Shown one piece after another: positions 8,265-17,161 of a DNA stretch of 64,000 bases (position 1 is the first letter of the stretch; each line of letters begins with the position of its first letter). The notes under the pieces were generated by a model. The model searched no databases. It worked only from the letters and a program-made list of their open reading frames with translations, and was not told where the DNA came from. The stretch spans positions 186,001 through 250,000 of the forward strand of contig NZ_JBBPEU010000004.1 of the NCBI RefSeq assembly GCF_040225985.1, in the 5' to 3' direction. Source of the stretch: Shimia sp040225985 (GTDB taxonomy: Bacteria > Pseudomonadota > Alphaproteobacteria > Rhodobacterales > Rhodobacteraceae). The position numbers were made by a program, and so were the translations under genes.

Positions 8265-9512
8265 TCAGAGCTGGCGTTTTTCGACCTTGAACACCTTGCC
8301 GGCCAGGATGGACACCCCTGCCGCCGCAAACGAGAACAGTGCGCCCATCTTGGCGGCATCCTGCACCGGACCTGCGTCAAACGCGACCGAGGCCACGAAC
8401 AGCGATACGGTGAACCCGATGGCTGCGACACAGCCGATCACCACAAGATCCACAATCCGCATCCCCTCGGGAATACCCAGCCGCAATGGCACCGCCGCCA
8501 GCCAGCCGAAAATCAGGATGCCCACGGGTTTGCCCACAAGAAGCCCCGCCAGCACCAGCCATGTCGCGTCACCAATAGCCGACATCTGGACCCCGGCATT
8601 GCATAGACCAAAGAAGAACAGCACAATTTCAACCGGATGTTTCAGCGCATGTTCAATCACGTTTAGCAGGTCATGCAGGTGTGTTTCCGCCTCGGAAAAG
8701 ACCCCGAAGCCTCGGTCGGCATGTGGGATGGCGGGGACAATCGGCAACAATCCCAGCGCCGGATGCAGGCCCGAACGCATGAAAGCGTACCAGCTGATCG
8801 CGCCCCCGACGAGATAGGGCAGGAAATGCAGGTTCTTGCGTACCCATGTCGAGTTGGGGCGCGCCTGGTTGTGCCGGTCCAGACGGCGCGGCAGCCAGTT
8901 GAACAGCAGGAAAATCGCGAAACAGGCCCCAAAGGACACCAACAGCCATTCGGGGGCCAATTCTCCGGACGGATAAAAGATCGCCAGAATGATCAGACCC
9001 GCGGCATCATCGGCAATGGCCAGCAACAGCAGGAAGCGCACCGCCGGGTGCCCGGCCCCAAAGACAAGCCGCCCGACCAGATAGGAAAACGCGATATCGG
9101 TCGCCGTGGGGATGGCCCAGCCATTCGCAACCGCGTCATAGGTATCGGACCCCAGCAGCATCGCCAGTCCAAGGTAGATCCCGATCGGACCAAACATGCC
9201 GCCCGCCGTTGCAAACAGGGGCGTAGCTGCCTTGGACCCGCGCAAGGATCCGTTCTTGAGAATCACGGCCTCCCACACTTCTTTGGCAGCGATGGCAAAG
9301 AAAAAGGCCATCAACAGGTCATTGACCAAATAGTGCAACGTCAGCGTCCGGTGGCCATGGTGATAATGGCCGATCGGGGCATGGTCCCAGATCTTGAACT
9401 CAACAAAGTTGTGATAACTTTCGTAATCGGTATTGGCCCAGACCAAGGCGATCAGCGCCCCAAGGATGAGCAATAGCGAGTAGTTCGTCAGAAAATTCCA
9501 GACGCGATACAT
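8265..9512 (-). CDS. nhaA: Na+/H+ antiporter NhaA
   Basis: An inner-membrane antiporter of 415 residues with about 12 hydrophobic segments that exchanges cytoplasmic Na+ or Li+ for protons. The ion-binding aspartates are in place: Asp139 in GWAIPTATDIAFS and the pair Asp168-Asp169 in LLAIADDAAGLI, equivalent to Asp133, Asp163 and Asp164 of E. coli NhaA. The long loop 45-60 is His-rich (HAPIGHYHHGHRTLTLH), and may take part in pH sensing, which is only a guess. The gene is single, 235 bases from kpsT, with no clear promoter recognised. Confidence 0.95.
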   Translation of the reverse strand: MYRVWNFLTNYSLLLILGALIALVWANTDYESYHNFVEFKIWDHAPIGHYHHGHRTLTLHYLVNDLLMAFFFAIAAKEVWEAVILKNGSLRGSKAATPLFATAGGMFGPIGIYLGLAMLLGSDTYDAVANGWAIPTATDIAFSYLVGRLVFGAGHPAVRFLLLLAIADDAAGLIILAIFYPSGELAPEWLLVSFGACFAIFLLFNWLPRRLDRHNQARPNSTWVRKNLHFLPYLVGGAISWYAFMRSGLHPALGLLPIVPAIPHADRGFGVFSEAETHLHDLLNVIEHALKHPVEIVLFFFGLCNAGVQMSAIGDATWLVLAGLLVGKPVGILIFGWLAAVPLRLGIPEGMRIVDLVVIGCVAAIGFTVSLFVASVAFDAGPVQDAAKMGALFSFAAAGVSILAGKVFKVEKRQL

Positions 9513-9584
9513 CCCGTCGTGCCCCTCCCGTTGGCGCGTTTTTTCTTAGGCCTAGCGGAAAAAAGGAAACCGGGCAACGAAAGA

Positions 9585-9608
9585 GGGGGCGCGACATATC
9601 GCGCCTCC
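9585..9608 (-). terminator. Hairpin downstream of the ArsP-like permease
   Basis: Ten-base arms with one mismatch and a four-base loop lie in the 138-base gap between the permease stop and nhaA. Read on the minus strand the right arm is followed by a short T-rich stretch. It probably ends the arsR-permease transcript. Confidence 0.5.
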
Positions 9609-9651
9609 TGAATGTGTGCCGTGCAAAGAACGGACCGTGAGTGGGTTCGTG

Positions 9652-10686
9652 TTAGGCCACAACCTGCCAAGACATACCGGCCAGCACGGCCCCCAGCATG
9701 GCAAATCCGAGATAGGCCGCAAAGACGCGCGGCTTGACCAGCGCCCAGACCGCGATGGCTGCGGGGATGCAGCTCACGCCGCCGGCCAGAACGAAACTCA
9801 TCGCCGCTCCGTTCGACATGCCCTGTTCCAACAGCGCATCCACCAGCGGCACCGCCGCATAGCCGTTCAGATAGGCAGGCGCGCCGACAAGGGCCCCCAG
9901 CAGGATGGTGCCCACCCCGTCGCCCCCCAGAACGCCTGCGATCATGTCGGCGGGGATGTAATGGATCATCAGCGCCTCGATCACATAAGCCAGTGTCAGC
10001 CATTTCAGAAGAAACGCGCCATTTTCAACAATCGCATCGCGGAACATGACGCGACGGTCAGCGTCTTGCCAAAAGGCCCATTTCGGCTTGCCCGAGAAAG
10101 GCTGCTTGACGCCACAGCACCCGCCAACCTGCGGCTTTTCCCGCAACGGATCGACAAAGACCGGCGATTTGGCAAAGGCCATTGTCAGGAACCCGCCCAA
10201 AAGGCCAAGCCCCACCGCCGACAGCGTTTTAGCCACCGCAAAATCAAAGCCCAGCGTGCCCGAGGTGATCGCGAACATTGCCGGGTCCATCAGGGGCGAG
10301 GCCAGCCAAAAGGCCATAACTGCCGAAAGCGGCGCCCCGACGGCCAGAAGGGCCGCGATGAAGGGAATGACCTCGCAGGAACAGAAGGGCGACAGCCCAC
10401 CCAAAAGCGCGGCGAACAGGATCATCCGCGTTTCACGCCCAACAAATGCTTTGGCCAACAGGTTTTCGGCCCCAGTTGCCTTGAGATACCCAATGGCAAA
10501 AATGGCAAACAGGATGAATGGCGCGGTCGACAAAAGAGCCTTGGACCCGAAAACCACTGTGGGTGCCAATTGCGGCGGGTCCAGAAGGGCCACCGCGACC
10601 AGGATCAGCACCAGCGCCAGCCACGCCTTGTCGATCCGGGACCAGAGCGCGCCAAAAGGCGACGGAGATTGTGTGGTATCAGCCAT
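9652..10686 (-). CDS. DUF318/ArsP-like permease with FCSCE motif
   Basis: A 344-residue polytopic membrane protein of the predicted permease family that includes ArsP/YraQ. About eight hydrophobic segments are visible, with the diagnostic cysteine motif SPFCSCEVIP (Cys102 and Cys104) and a second Cys pair in a hydrophilic loop (VGGCCGVKQ). Family members export trivalent organoarsenicals or are linked to other thiol-reactive metals; the substrate is not proven here. ATGs at 10692 and 10686 are both possible; 10686 is preferred because both overlap the arsR stop and it gives the shorter overlap. Overlap with the arsR-type regulator indicates translational coupling and control by it. Confidence 0.8.
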   Translation of the reverse strand: MADTTQSPSPFGALWSRIDKAWLALVLILVAVALLDPPQLAPTVVFGSKALLSTAPFILFAIFAIGYLKATGAENLLAKAFVGRETRMILFAALLGGLSPFCSCEVIPFIAALLAVGAPLSAVMAFWLASPLMDPAMFAITSGTLGFDFAVAKTLSAVGLGLLGGFLTMAFAKSPVFVDPLREKPQVGGCCGVKQPFSGKPKWAFWQDADRRVMFRDAIVENGAFLLKWLTLAYVIEALMIHYIPADMIAGVLGGDGVGTILLGALVGAPAYLNGYAAVPLVDALLEQGMSNGAAMSFVLAGGVSCIPAAIAVWALVKPRVFAAYLGFAMLGAVLAGMSWQVVA

Positions 10687-11023
10687 GGTCATGGTCCTTT
10701 CCGGGGGTGGCGCAATCCGCGCAGCATTCCTTGAGCAGGAATTCCGACAGGGCGCGCACTTCGTCATAGGCCACGGCAGCACAGATGATCGAACGCCCCT
10801 GTTTGCTTTGTGTGACAAGCCCAGCCTGGGCGAGCACTTTCATATGATGGGTCAGGGTTGATCCGGTCACGCCCGTGCGCTGCCCCAGTTCCCCGATGCT
10901 CAGGCCCTCGTGCCCGGCGCGCACCAACGTGCGCAGCACGGACAGCCGCTGCTCTGACCCCAGCGCTGCAAAGGCTGTGGCGGCGAGAGTGAGAGAGATA
11001 TCGTCTGTCGAATCATATTTCAT
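10679..11023 (-). CDS. ArsR-family metalloregulator
   Basis: A 114-residue winged-helix repressor. The DNA-reading helix lies in GVTGSTLTHHMKVLAQAGLV and the wing in TQSKQGRSIICAAV. Possible ligand thiols are in the C-terminal LKECCADC, followed by a His/Asp tail. There is no ELCVCDL arsenic site in the recognition helix, so a different effector is likely. The open frame extends upstream, but the MKYDS start at 11023 fits the family. It lacks a good ribosome-binding site, and the codon sits inside a perfect palindrome, so it may be leaderless and autoregulated. The 3' end overlaps the permease start by eight bases. Confidence 0.85.
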   Translation of the reverse strand: MKYDSTDDISLTLAATAFAALGSEQRLSVLRTLVRAGHEGLSIGELGQRTGVTGSTLTHHMKVLAQAGLVTQSKQGRSIICAAVAYDEVRALSEFLLKECCADCATPGKDHDHG

Positions 11024-11086
11024 ATTTCTAGAAATATAGAAATAAAAAGCGTGCACAAGTTTTATTTCGAAACTTGTCGAAATAAA
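11022..11086. promoter_or_regulatory. Two AT-rich palindromes in the arsR/UDG divergent promoter (probable ArsR operators)
   Basis: ATATTTCTAGAAATAT at 11022-11037 is a perfect 16-base palindrome overlapping the proposed arsR start codon. Thirty bases away, TTTATTTCGA (11061-11070) and TCGAAATAAA (11077-11086) are perfect 10-base inverted arms with a six-base spacer. Both share the TTTCnnGAAA core pattern in AT-rich DNA that stands out from its surroundings. They are placed to repress arsR and possibly the divergent glycosylase gene. Confidence 0.7.
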
Positions 11087-11128
11087 GCGCACCTTTCCCT
11101 TGGCACCGGATTGGCCCACTGTGCGGGC

Positions 11129-11710
11129 ATGACGCTTGAACAGGACATTCGCGCCTGTCGGCTGTGCGCCGACCGGTTTGCCGCCACCGCCACAGCGCAT
11201 CGCCCGCGCCCCGTGGTGTGGTTCAAGCCCGGCGCGCGCCTTCTGATCGTGGGTCAGGCCCCGGGCGCGCGCGTACATGACAGCGGCCGCCCCTTCACCG
11301 ACCCCTCGGGCGACCGATTGCGCGACTGGATGGGCGTGGACAGTGACACGTTCTATGACCGGTCGCGGATTGCGATCCTGCCGATGGCCTTTTGTTTTCC
11401 GGGATATGACAACAAGGGCAGCGACCTGCCGCCCCCCAAGATTTGTGCCGCAACCTGGCGCGACCGGGTGATGGGCCAACTCGGGCAGGTCGATCTGACC
11501 CTGCTTGTTGGTGGATATGCCCAGAAATGGCATCTGGGGCACGGGGCAGGGGTGACCGACACTGTGCGGGGCTGGCGCGACCATGCGCCCAATCTCTTTC
11601 CCTTGCCTCATCCGTCCTGGCGCAATACGGCATGGTTGAAGAAAAACCCATGGTTCGAGGCGGATCTGCTGCCCGACCTGAGACGCCGCATCAAGGAGTG
11701 CCTTTCATGA
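11129..11710 (+). CDS. Uracil-DNA glycosylase superfamily protein, probable 4Fe-4S (family 4-like)
   Basis: A 193-residue base-excision repair enzyme candidate that would remove uracil from DNA. Motif 1 GQAPG is at 42-46 and motif 2 HPSWRN at 161-166. Cys10, Cys13, Cys89 and Cys106 match the number and spacing of the cluster ligands in family 4 glycosylases (CxxC, then two Cys about 17 apart around a Pro-rich loop). GQ instead of GE in motif 1 deviates from family 4, so the subfamily is uncertain. The open frame begins earlier, but the ATG at 11129 places the CxxC near the N-terminus as in the family. It overlaps the SseB-like gene by four bases (ATGA). Confidence 0.82.
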   Translation: MTLEQDIRACRLCADRFAATATAHRPRPVVWFKPGARLLIVGQAPGARVHDSGRPFTDPSGDRLRDWMGVDSDTFYDRSRIAILPMAFCFPGYDNKGSDLPPPKICAATWRDRVMGQLGQVDLTLLVGGYAQKWHLGHGAGVTDTVRGWRDHAPNLFPLPHPSWRNTAWLKKNPWFEADLLPDLRRRIKECLS

Positions 11711-12501
11711 CGGATAGTGCGACCCCCCTCGATATCAGCCATGCCGCGATGGAGGCCGCGCCGGGCGATGATACCGCGCGTTTGCGGTTCTATGAACGGC
11801 TGGCGGATGCAGAACTGTTCCTGCTGCTTAGCAAAGAGGCCGAAGGCGACCGGATTGCGCCGGAACTGTTTGACCTGTCAGACCATTCCTTCGTTCTGGT
11901 CTTCGACACCGAGGAACGGCTGGCCGAATTTGTCGGCAAACCTGCGCCCTATGCCGCCTTGTCCGGGCGCGTGATCGCCGCGATGCTGGACGGGCAAAAT
12001 ATCGGGCTGGGGGTGAACCTCGAAGTGGCTCCGTCCTCGATCCTGATCCCGCCCGAGGCGGTCAGCTGGCTGTCGCAGACCCTGACCCATGCTCCCGACC
12101 AGGTTGAGGCCCGCCCCGAGGAATTCACCGCACCTGCGGGCTTGCCGGAAACGCTGGTCACGGCATTGGATCAGAAGCTGTCAACAGCGGTGGGGCTGGC
12201 GCGCATGGCCTATCTGGTCGGCGTTGCCTATGACACTGGCGCGCGCAGCCATTTGCTGGGGTTTGTCGATGCCATCCCCGATGCGCAGGGCGCGCTTGCC
12301 AAGGCCGTGTCCGAAGCACTGACCTTTTCCGGGATCGAGGCCGGAGCTCTGGATGTGGGTTTCTTTGCCGCCTCTGATCCGGTAGCCGCCCAACTGGCGC
12401 GTGTGGGGCTGCGGTTCGACCTGCCGGAACCGGCGAAACCGTCCGAATACATCCCCGTAACCCCTGGCAGCGACCCGGACAAACCGCCCAAGCTGCGCTA
12501 G
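11707..12501 (+). CDS. SseB-like protein
   Basis: A 264-residue soluble protein with an SseB N-terminal-type domain: about residues 20-110 contain the FVLVFDTEERLAEF and LNLEVAPSS-like segments, and the C-terminal half resembles the SseB C-terminal domain. The biochemical role of the family is not settled; SseB was named for enhanced serine sensitivity in E. coli. The start ATG overlaps the stop of the glycosylase gene, so the two are translated together. No catalytic motif is visible. Confidence 0.75.
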   Translation: MTDSATPLDISHAAMEAAPGDDTARLRFYERLADAELFLLLSKEAEGDRIAPELFDLSDHSFVLVFDTEERLAEFVGKPAPYAALSGRVIAAMLDGQNIGLGVNLEVAPSSILIPPEAVSWLSQTLTHAPDQVEARPEEFTAPAGLPETLVTALDQKLSTAVGLARMAYLVGVAYDTGARSHLLGFVDAIPDAQGALAKAVSEALTFSGIEAGALDVGFFAASDPVAAQLARVGLRFDLPEPAKPSEYIPVTPGSDPDKPPKLR

Positions 12502-12523
12502 GTCGGGCGCGCGTCCGGTAAGT

Positions 12524-13453
12524 TTAGTATCCCGCCGACCGGTCCACGAGATGCAGGAAGGGTTCGCCCGCCTCACCGCGTCGGACATTCTCGGCAATCA
12601 CCCGCGAGGCTGACTCGGGCCGCGTTTCCGAGGCGATGTGCGGTGTGACCGTCACGTCCGGATGCGCCCAATAAGGATGATCCGCCGGAAGCGGTTCCAC
12701 CCGGAACACATCAAGCGTCGCATGGGCGATCTGTCCCCTGTCCAGCGCCGCGAGCAGCGCATCATCGTCGATCAACGGGCCACGACCCGGATTGACGATA
12801 AAAGCCCCTTTTGGCATTCGCGCCAGCGCGGCCGCATCGACGGTATTCTCGGTTGCGGGCGTATTGGGCAGTAGCAGGACAAGGATATCGGCCCGTTCCA
12901 GCGCCTTGGCCAACCCGTCGGCTCCATGCAGGCAGGTAATGCCGTCGGCCTCTTTCGGTGTGCGGCTCCAACCGGTCACGGTAAAGCCCAGCCCACGCAA
13001 AGCCTTGGCGCAGGCCATCCCCAACGCCCCAAGCCCGAGGATGGTCACGCGCCGGTCTTCGGCCAGCGGCGGCACATAATCCCGCCACACGCCGTCCTGC
13101 CCCTTGATATGCAAATCCATCCCAAGGTGGTGACGCAGCACGTGCCCCGTGACCCATTCGACCATGCCTTGGGTCAGGCCGTAATCAACCATCCGCGCCA
13201 ACGGCTGTGTCAGGGTGTCGTTTCCGACCACCGCCTCGACCCCAGCCCAGAGGTTCAGCACCGCCTTGCAGCGGGTGTAGGGGGTGAAATCCTGCACGTC
13301 GCTGTTTGGGGCGTAGACGATATAATCCACCTGTTCCTGCGCAAACTCCGTGCGCAGGTCCACATCAAGGCCCAACTCTGCAAAGGCGGCCCGCAGCGGC
13401 GCCTCGTAAGTGTCCCAGCGTTCTGCCTTGGCGGCAAACAGCACGTTGATCAT
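12524..13453 (-). CDS. ghrA: Glyoxylate/hydroxypyruvate reductase A-like D-2-hydroxyacid dehydrogenase
   Basis: A 309-residue NAD(P)H-dependent reductase of the GhrA type. The Rossmann loop GLGALGMACAKAL and the catalytic Arg in VNPGRGPLID, Glu in FRVEPLPADHPYW and His in TPHIASET are all visible. SRTPK follows the second Rossmann strand, consistent with NADPH use. The ATG at 13453 begins MINVLFAAK, as in the family. It lies 90 bases after rodA on the same strand and could be read from the mre operon, but a functional link is not evident. Confidence 0.92.
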   Translation of the reverse strand: MINVLFAAKAERWDTYEAPLRAAFAELGLDVDLRTEFAQEQVDYIVYAPNSDVQDFTPYTRCKAVLNLWAGVEAVVGNDTLTQPLARMVDYGLTQGMVEWVTGHVLRHHLGMDLHIKGQDGVWRDYVPPLAEDRRVTILGLGALGMACAKALRGLGFTVTGWSRTPKEADGITCLHGADGLAKALERADILVLLLPNTPATENTVDAAALARMPKGAFIVNPGRGPLIDDDALLAALDRGQIAHATLDVFRVEPLPADHPYWAHPDVTVTPHIASETRPESASRVIAENVRRGEAGEPFLHLVDRSAGY

Positions 13454-13542
13454 GGTCTGGCTCCTTCTTGGGGCGGGGATGGGCGTTCCTGCGCAGTCAG
13501 GCCACAAGACAGGGACGGGTGCAAGGGCCTGTGATCGGCGTC

Positions 13543-14682
13543 TTATCGGGGGCGGTGTACAGCAGCACTCTGGATCAGGCCGAAAGCCAGCATCAGCACA
13601 AGCATGGCCGACCCGCCGTAAGACACCAGCGGCAGCGGCACACCGACCACGGGGGCCATGCCCATGACCATCGACATGTTCACGGCAAAGAACAGGAAGA
13701 AGGTAGAAATGATGCCATACGTCATCAGCGACGAGAACCGGTCTTTGTTGACGACCGCTGCGCCCAGACCGAACACGATCACCAACCCGTAAAGCGCCAA
13801 TAGCGAGATGCCCCCGACAAACCCGAACTCTTCGGCCAGGGTCGTAAAAATGAAGTCGGTGTGCTTTTCGGGCAGGAAGTTCAGGCGCGATTGTGTGCCC
13901 TGCATGAACCCGCGCCCCGTCCAGCCGCCCGAGCCAAGCGCGATCTTGGACTGGGTGATGTGATAGCCCGCGCCCAACGGGTCGCTTGATGGGTCCAGAA
14001 ACGTGTCGATCCGGCGGTACTGGTAGTCCTTGAGCAACTGCCAACTGGTGCCGCGCGACTGGAACACGGCAAAGACCAGGCCGGACGCCATGCCGCCCAC
14101 CGCCGCAAAATAGGCCCAGTGGACACCCGCCATGAACATCACCATCGCCCCGCCGATCATCAGCAAAAGCGATGTGCCAAGGTCGGGCTGGCGCAGGACC
14201 AGCGCGGTCGGAATCAGGATCAGCGCCACCGGCAAAAGCACCCAAAGTGGACGCGAAGTTTTTTCTGTGGGCAACCAGTCGTAATAGGCTGCAAGCGCCA
14301 TCACCAGGGTGATTTTCATGAGTTCCGAGGGCTGAAGTCGCATGAAGCCAAGGTCGATCCAGCGCTGCGCGCCCATCCCGACACTGCCCATGATTTCGAC
14401 CAGAACCAGCAACAACAGCGATCCGAGATAGGCTGCGCCGGACACGCTGCGCCAGAACCAGATCGGCACCATGGCAATTGCGATCATCACCGCGAATCCC
14501 AGCAGGAACCGCTTGATCTGGGGTTCGGCCCAGGGCGAAAACGATCCACCCGCCACCGAATAGAGCATGGTGAAACCGACCCCGCAGATCGCCGCGAGCA
14601 ACAACAACAGTGGAAAGTTCAGATAGAGAACCTTGCGCAGCCCGGTTGGCGCGGATTTGACGGAATACTCAAGATAACTCAT
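13543..14682 (-). CDS. rodA: Rod-shape SEDS peptidoglycan glycosyltransferase RodA
   Basis: A 379-residue SEDS membrane protein with about ten helices that polymerises lipid II into glycan strands during elongation with PBP2. Family motifs are RWIDLGFMRLQPSELMKI, LRQPDLGTSL, LPEKHTDFIFTTLAEEFGF and VPLPLVSYGGSAML. The start ATG overlaps the mrdA stop by four bases (ATGA), so the partner proteins are translationally coupled. Confidence 0.97.
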   Translation of the reverse strand: MSYLEYSVKSAPTGLRKVLYLNFPLLLLLAAICGVGFTMLYSVAGGSFSPWAEPQIKRFLLGFAVMIAIAMVPIWFWRSVSGAAYLGSLLLLVLVEIMGSVGMGAQRWIDLGFMRLQPSELMKITLVMALAAYYDWLPTEKTSRPLWVLLPVALILIPTALVLRQPDLGTSLLLMIGGAMVMFMAGVHWAYFAAVGGMASGLVFAVFQSRGTSWQLLKDYQYRRIDTFLDPSSDPLGAGYHITQSKIALGSGGWTGRGFMQGTQSRLNFLPEKHTDFIFTTLAEEFGFVGGISLLALYGLVIVFGLGAAVVNKDRFSSLMTYGIISTFFLFFAVNMSMVMGMAPVVGVPLPLVSYGGSAMLVLMLAFGLIQSAAVHRPR

Positions 14683-16625
14683 GCGCGTCCCCCGTTCCGG
14701 TTGCCCTGCCGGTCGGGCATCATGGCGCGGATGCGTTCCTGCTGGGTTTCGATCTTGCGCCGATCTTTGGTTGGATAGGCCGCCAGCGGCGGGTCGCCTT
14801 GGTACAGGGCCTGCAACGTGATGTCGCGCGCGATGGGCGCTGCGGCGGTTGATCCGCCCCCGCCGTGCTCGACCACGACGGCCACGGCGATTTCCGGGTT
14901 TTCGTAGGGCGCGAAATTCACGAAAAGCGCGTGGTCGCGCCGTTCCCATGGCAGGTCCTCGTTGCGGAACACGCCCTGCGCGCGTTCGGCGGCAGTAATG
15001 TTGCGCACTTGGCTGGTGCCGGTCTTGCCGGCCATGCGATAGGCGTCTTCGATGATGCGGCTGCCATAGGCCGTTCCGCGCCGGTTGTTCGACACGGTGA
15101 ACATGGCCTTGCGGATCTGGCGCAGGTTGTTTTCGTTCAATCCCAAAGATTCGGCCGGTGCGCCGCCCTGTTCGATGCCGTTGACCGACTTGACCAGCCG
15201 CGGCACAAGATCCAACCCCGAGGCTAGCCGCGCCGTCATCACGGCCAGTTGCAGGGGCGAGGCCAGCACAAAGCCTTGCCCGATCGAGGCGTTCACCGTA
15301 TCGCCAACCACCCAGTCTGCGCCGCGCACCTGTTTTTTCCACTCTTTCGTGGGGTTCAGGCCGCGCGCGATCCCCGAGAGCGGCAGGTCGAACTTGTGCC
15401 CCAGACCCAGCTTGTCAGCCATCGCCGAAATCCGGTCGATCCCAAGCTCGAGCGCGATTTCATAGAAATAGACGTCACAGCTTTCGCGCAGGGCAGTTTC
15501 CAAATTCACATGCCCGTGACCTCCTCGTTTCCAGCAGTGGAAGCGGCGGTTTGATACCTCAAGGTGTCCCGGGCACCAGACCGTATCCTCGGCATCAAAA
15601 AGACCGGCCTCAAGCGCGGCAAGCCCTGTCACCATCTTGAAGGTGGACCCCGGCGGATAGGCCCCTTGAATCGATTTGGCGGCAAGCGGGCGGTACTTGT
15701 TTTCGGTCAGCGCGCGGTAGTCGGACACCGAGATCCCGTTCACGAACAGGTTCGGGTCGAAGGTGGGCGAGGAATTCACCGCCAGAAGGTCACCGTTGCG
15801 GCAATCCATGACTACGGCTGCGGCGCTTTCTTCCCCAAGGCGCAGTTGGGTATAGGATTGCAGGCGCTGGTCAATGGTCAGTTGCAGATCCTCGCCTGCC
15901 TCGCCTTCACGGCGGTCCAGTTCGCGCATTACACGCCCGACCGAGTTCACCTCGACCCGTTTTGTGCCTGCACTGCCGCGCAGTTCGGCTTCCTGTTTGG
16001 CTTCGACACCGACCTTGCCGATCTGGAACCGCGGAATGCGCAGCAACTGGTCGGGGTTCTCGATCTTGGACAGGTCATAATCGCTGACTGGTCCCACATA
16101 GCCGACCACATGGGCAAAATCCCCGGCCAGCGGGTAGATCCGCGAAAGCCCCACTTCGGGCGTGATACCGGGCAGGGCAGGGCTGTTGACGGCGACGCGA
16201 CTCATTTCCTCCCAGGACACGCGGTCGGCCACGGTCACGGGCAGGAAAGGGGCTGAACGTTTCATCTCGGCCACGGCGCGGTTCACTTCGTCTTCGTCCA
16301 GTTCGACCAGCGTGGACAGGCGTGCCAGCGCCGCGTCGATGTCGCCCGCATCTTCGCGCACAATCGAAATGCGATAGGACTGCACGTTGCGGGCCAGCGG
16401 CACGCCGTTGCGGTCAAAGATTTCACCCCGCGCCGGTGGGATCAGGCGGATATTGATCCGGTTTTCCTCGGCCAAAAGGCGGTACTGGTCGGCCTGTTCC
16501 ACCTGAAGATGGCGCATCCGCAGCCCAAGCAGGGCCATGAACCCGACCTGCGCCCCCCCAAGCAACAGGGCGCGGCGCGTGAACTTGCGCTGGGTATCCG
16601 CGATATCCGAGGGGGCGCGTCTCAT
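14679..16625 (-). CDS. mrdA: Penicillin-binding protein 2 (elongasome transpeptidase)
   Basis: A 648-residue class B PBP that cross-links peptidoglycan in side-wall growth. One membrane anchor (about residues 18-38) is followed by the pedestal domain and the transpeptidase domain with SxxK Ser327-Lys330 in PPGSTFK, SxN-type SCD at 382-384, and KTG at 534-536. SCD in place of SxN is the usual form in PBP2. The gene overlaps mreD upstream and rodA downstream by four bases each. Confidence 0.97.
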   Translation of the reverse strand: MRRAPSDIADTQRKFTRRALLLGGAQVGFMALLGLRMRHLQVEQADQYRLLAEENRINIRLIPPARGEIFDRNGVPLARNVQSYRISIVREDAGDIDAALARLSTLVELDEDEVNRAVAEMKRSAPFLPVTVADRVSWEEMSRVAVNSPALPGITPEVGLSRIYPLAGDFAHVVGYVGPVSDYDLSKIENPDQLLRIPRFQIGKVGVEAKQEAELRGSAGTKRVEVNSVGRVMRELDRREGEAGEDLQLTIDQRLQSYTQLRLGEESAAAVVMDCRNGDLLAVNSSPTFDPNLFVNGISVSDYRALTENKYRPLAAKSIQGAYPPGSTFKMVTGLAALEAGLFDAEDTVWCPGHLEVSNRRFHCWKRGGHGHVNLETALRESCDVYFYEIALELGIDRISAMADKLGLGHKFDLPLSGIARGLNPTKEWKKQVRGADWVVGDTVNASIGQGFVLASPLQLAVMTARLASGLDLVPRLVKSVNGIEQGGAPAESLGLNENNLRQIRKAMFTVSNNRRGTAYGSRIIEDAYRMAGKTGTSQVRNITAAERAQGVFRNEDLPWERRDHALFVNFAPYENPEIAVAVVVEHGGGGSTAAAPIARDITLQALYQGDPPLAAYPTKDRRKIETQQERIRAMMPDRQGNRNGGRA

Positions 16626-17161
16626 GTAGCACCTGCCAGCGTATCATCATCCCCTGGGCCGGGCTTGCGCAGGCCCAACAGCAACTGCGACAGGAACACT
16701 ACGGCGGGAAACAAAAGGATATTGGCGAAGGCTTGCATCAGGTTCAGCCCCAGCGGCGGTTGATCGACCAGAAAGACCGCGAGAAACAAACGGTTCAGCA
16801 AGGCAATCCCGAGGAAGGCGGCGCTGGCCGTCAGCCATTCGTTCGCAAAGGTGCCGTCGCGCAGCCCCTGTGACTGGCGTTTCATCATCTGGCGGGCCAC
16901 AACCATGATCGCCGCCATCAGGCCGGGGGGGCGCATCAGGATGAAATCGGCCAAAAGGGTCACGCCCGCCACGGCCAGAACCGGTACGAATTCGGGTCGC
17001 CGGATGGCCCATGTCACAGTCAACACCACCAGCCAGTCTGGCCCGGCCCATCCGCGGGGCACATGGTTCAACGGCAAGAGTTGCAGATAAAGAATGACCA
17101 GCGCCAACAGGCAGTACATCACCCGCATCCGCCATTTCCGGCCTGTCCCGACGCTACCCAT
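16622..17161 (-). CDS. mreD: Rod-shape-determining membrane protein MreD
   Basis: A 179-residue protein of five to six hydrophobic segments typical of MreD, which bridges MreC to the RodA-PBP2 complex in the inner membrane. The WAIRRPEFVPV and LLADFILMRPPGL segments fit the family's short motifs. It overlaps mreC by eight bases and mrdA by four. Identification rests on topology and gene order as much as on sequence. Confidence 0.93.
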   Translation of the reverse strand: MGSVGTGRKWRMRVMYCLLALVILYLQLLPLNHVPRGWAGPDWLVVLTVTWAIRRPEFVPVLAVAGVTLLADFILMRPPGLMAAIMVVARQMMKRQSQGLRDGTFANEWLTASAAFLGIALLNRLFLAVFLVDQPPLGLNLMQAFANILLFPAVVFLSQLLLGLRKPGPGDDDTLAGAT

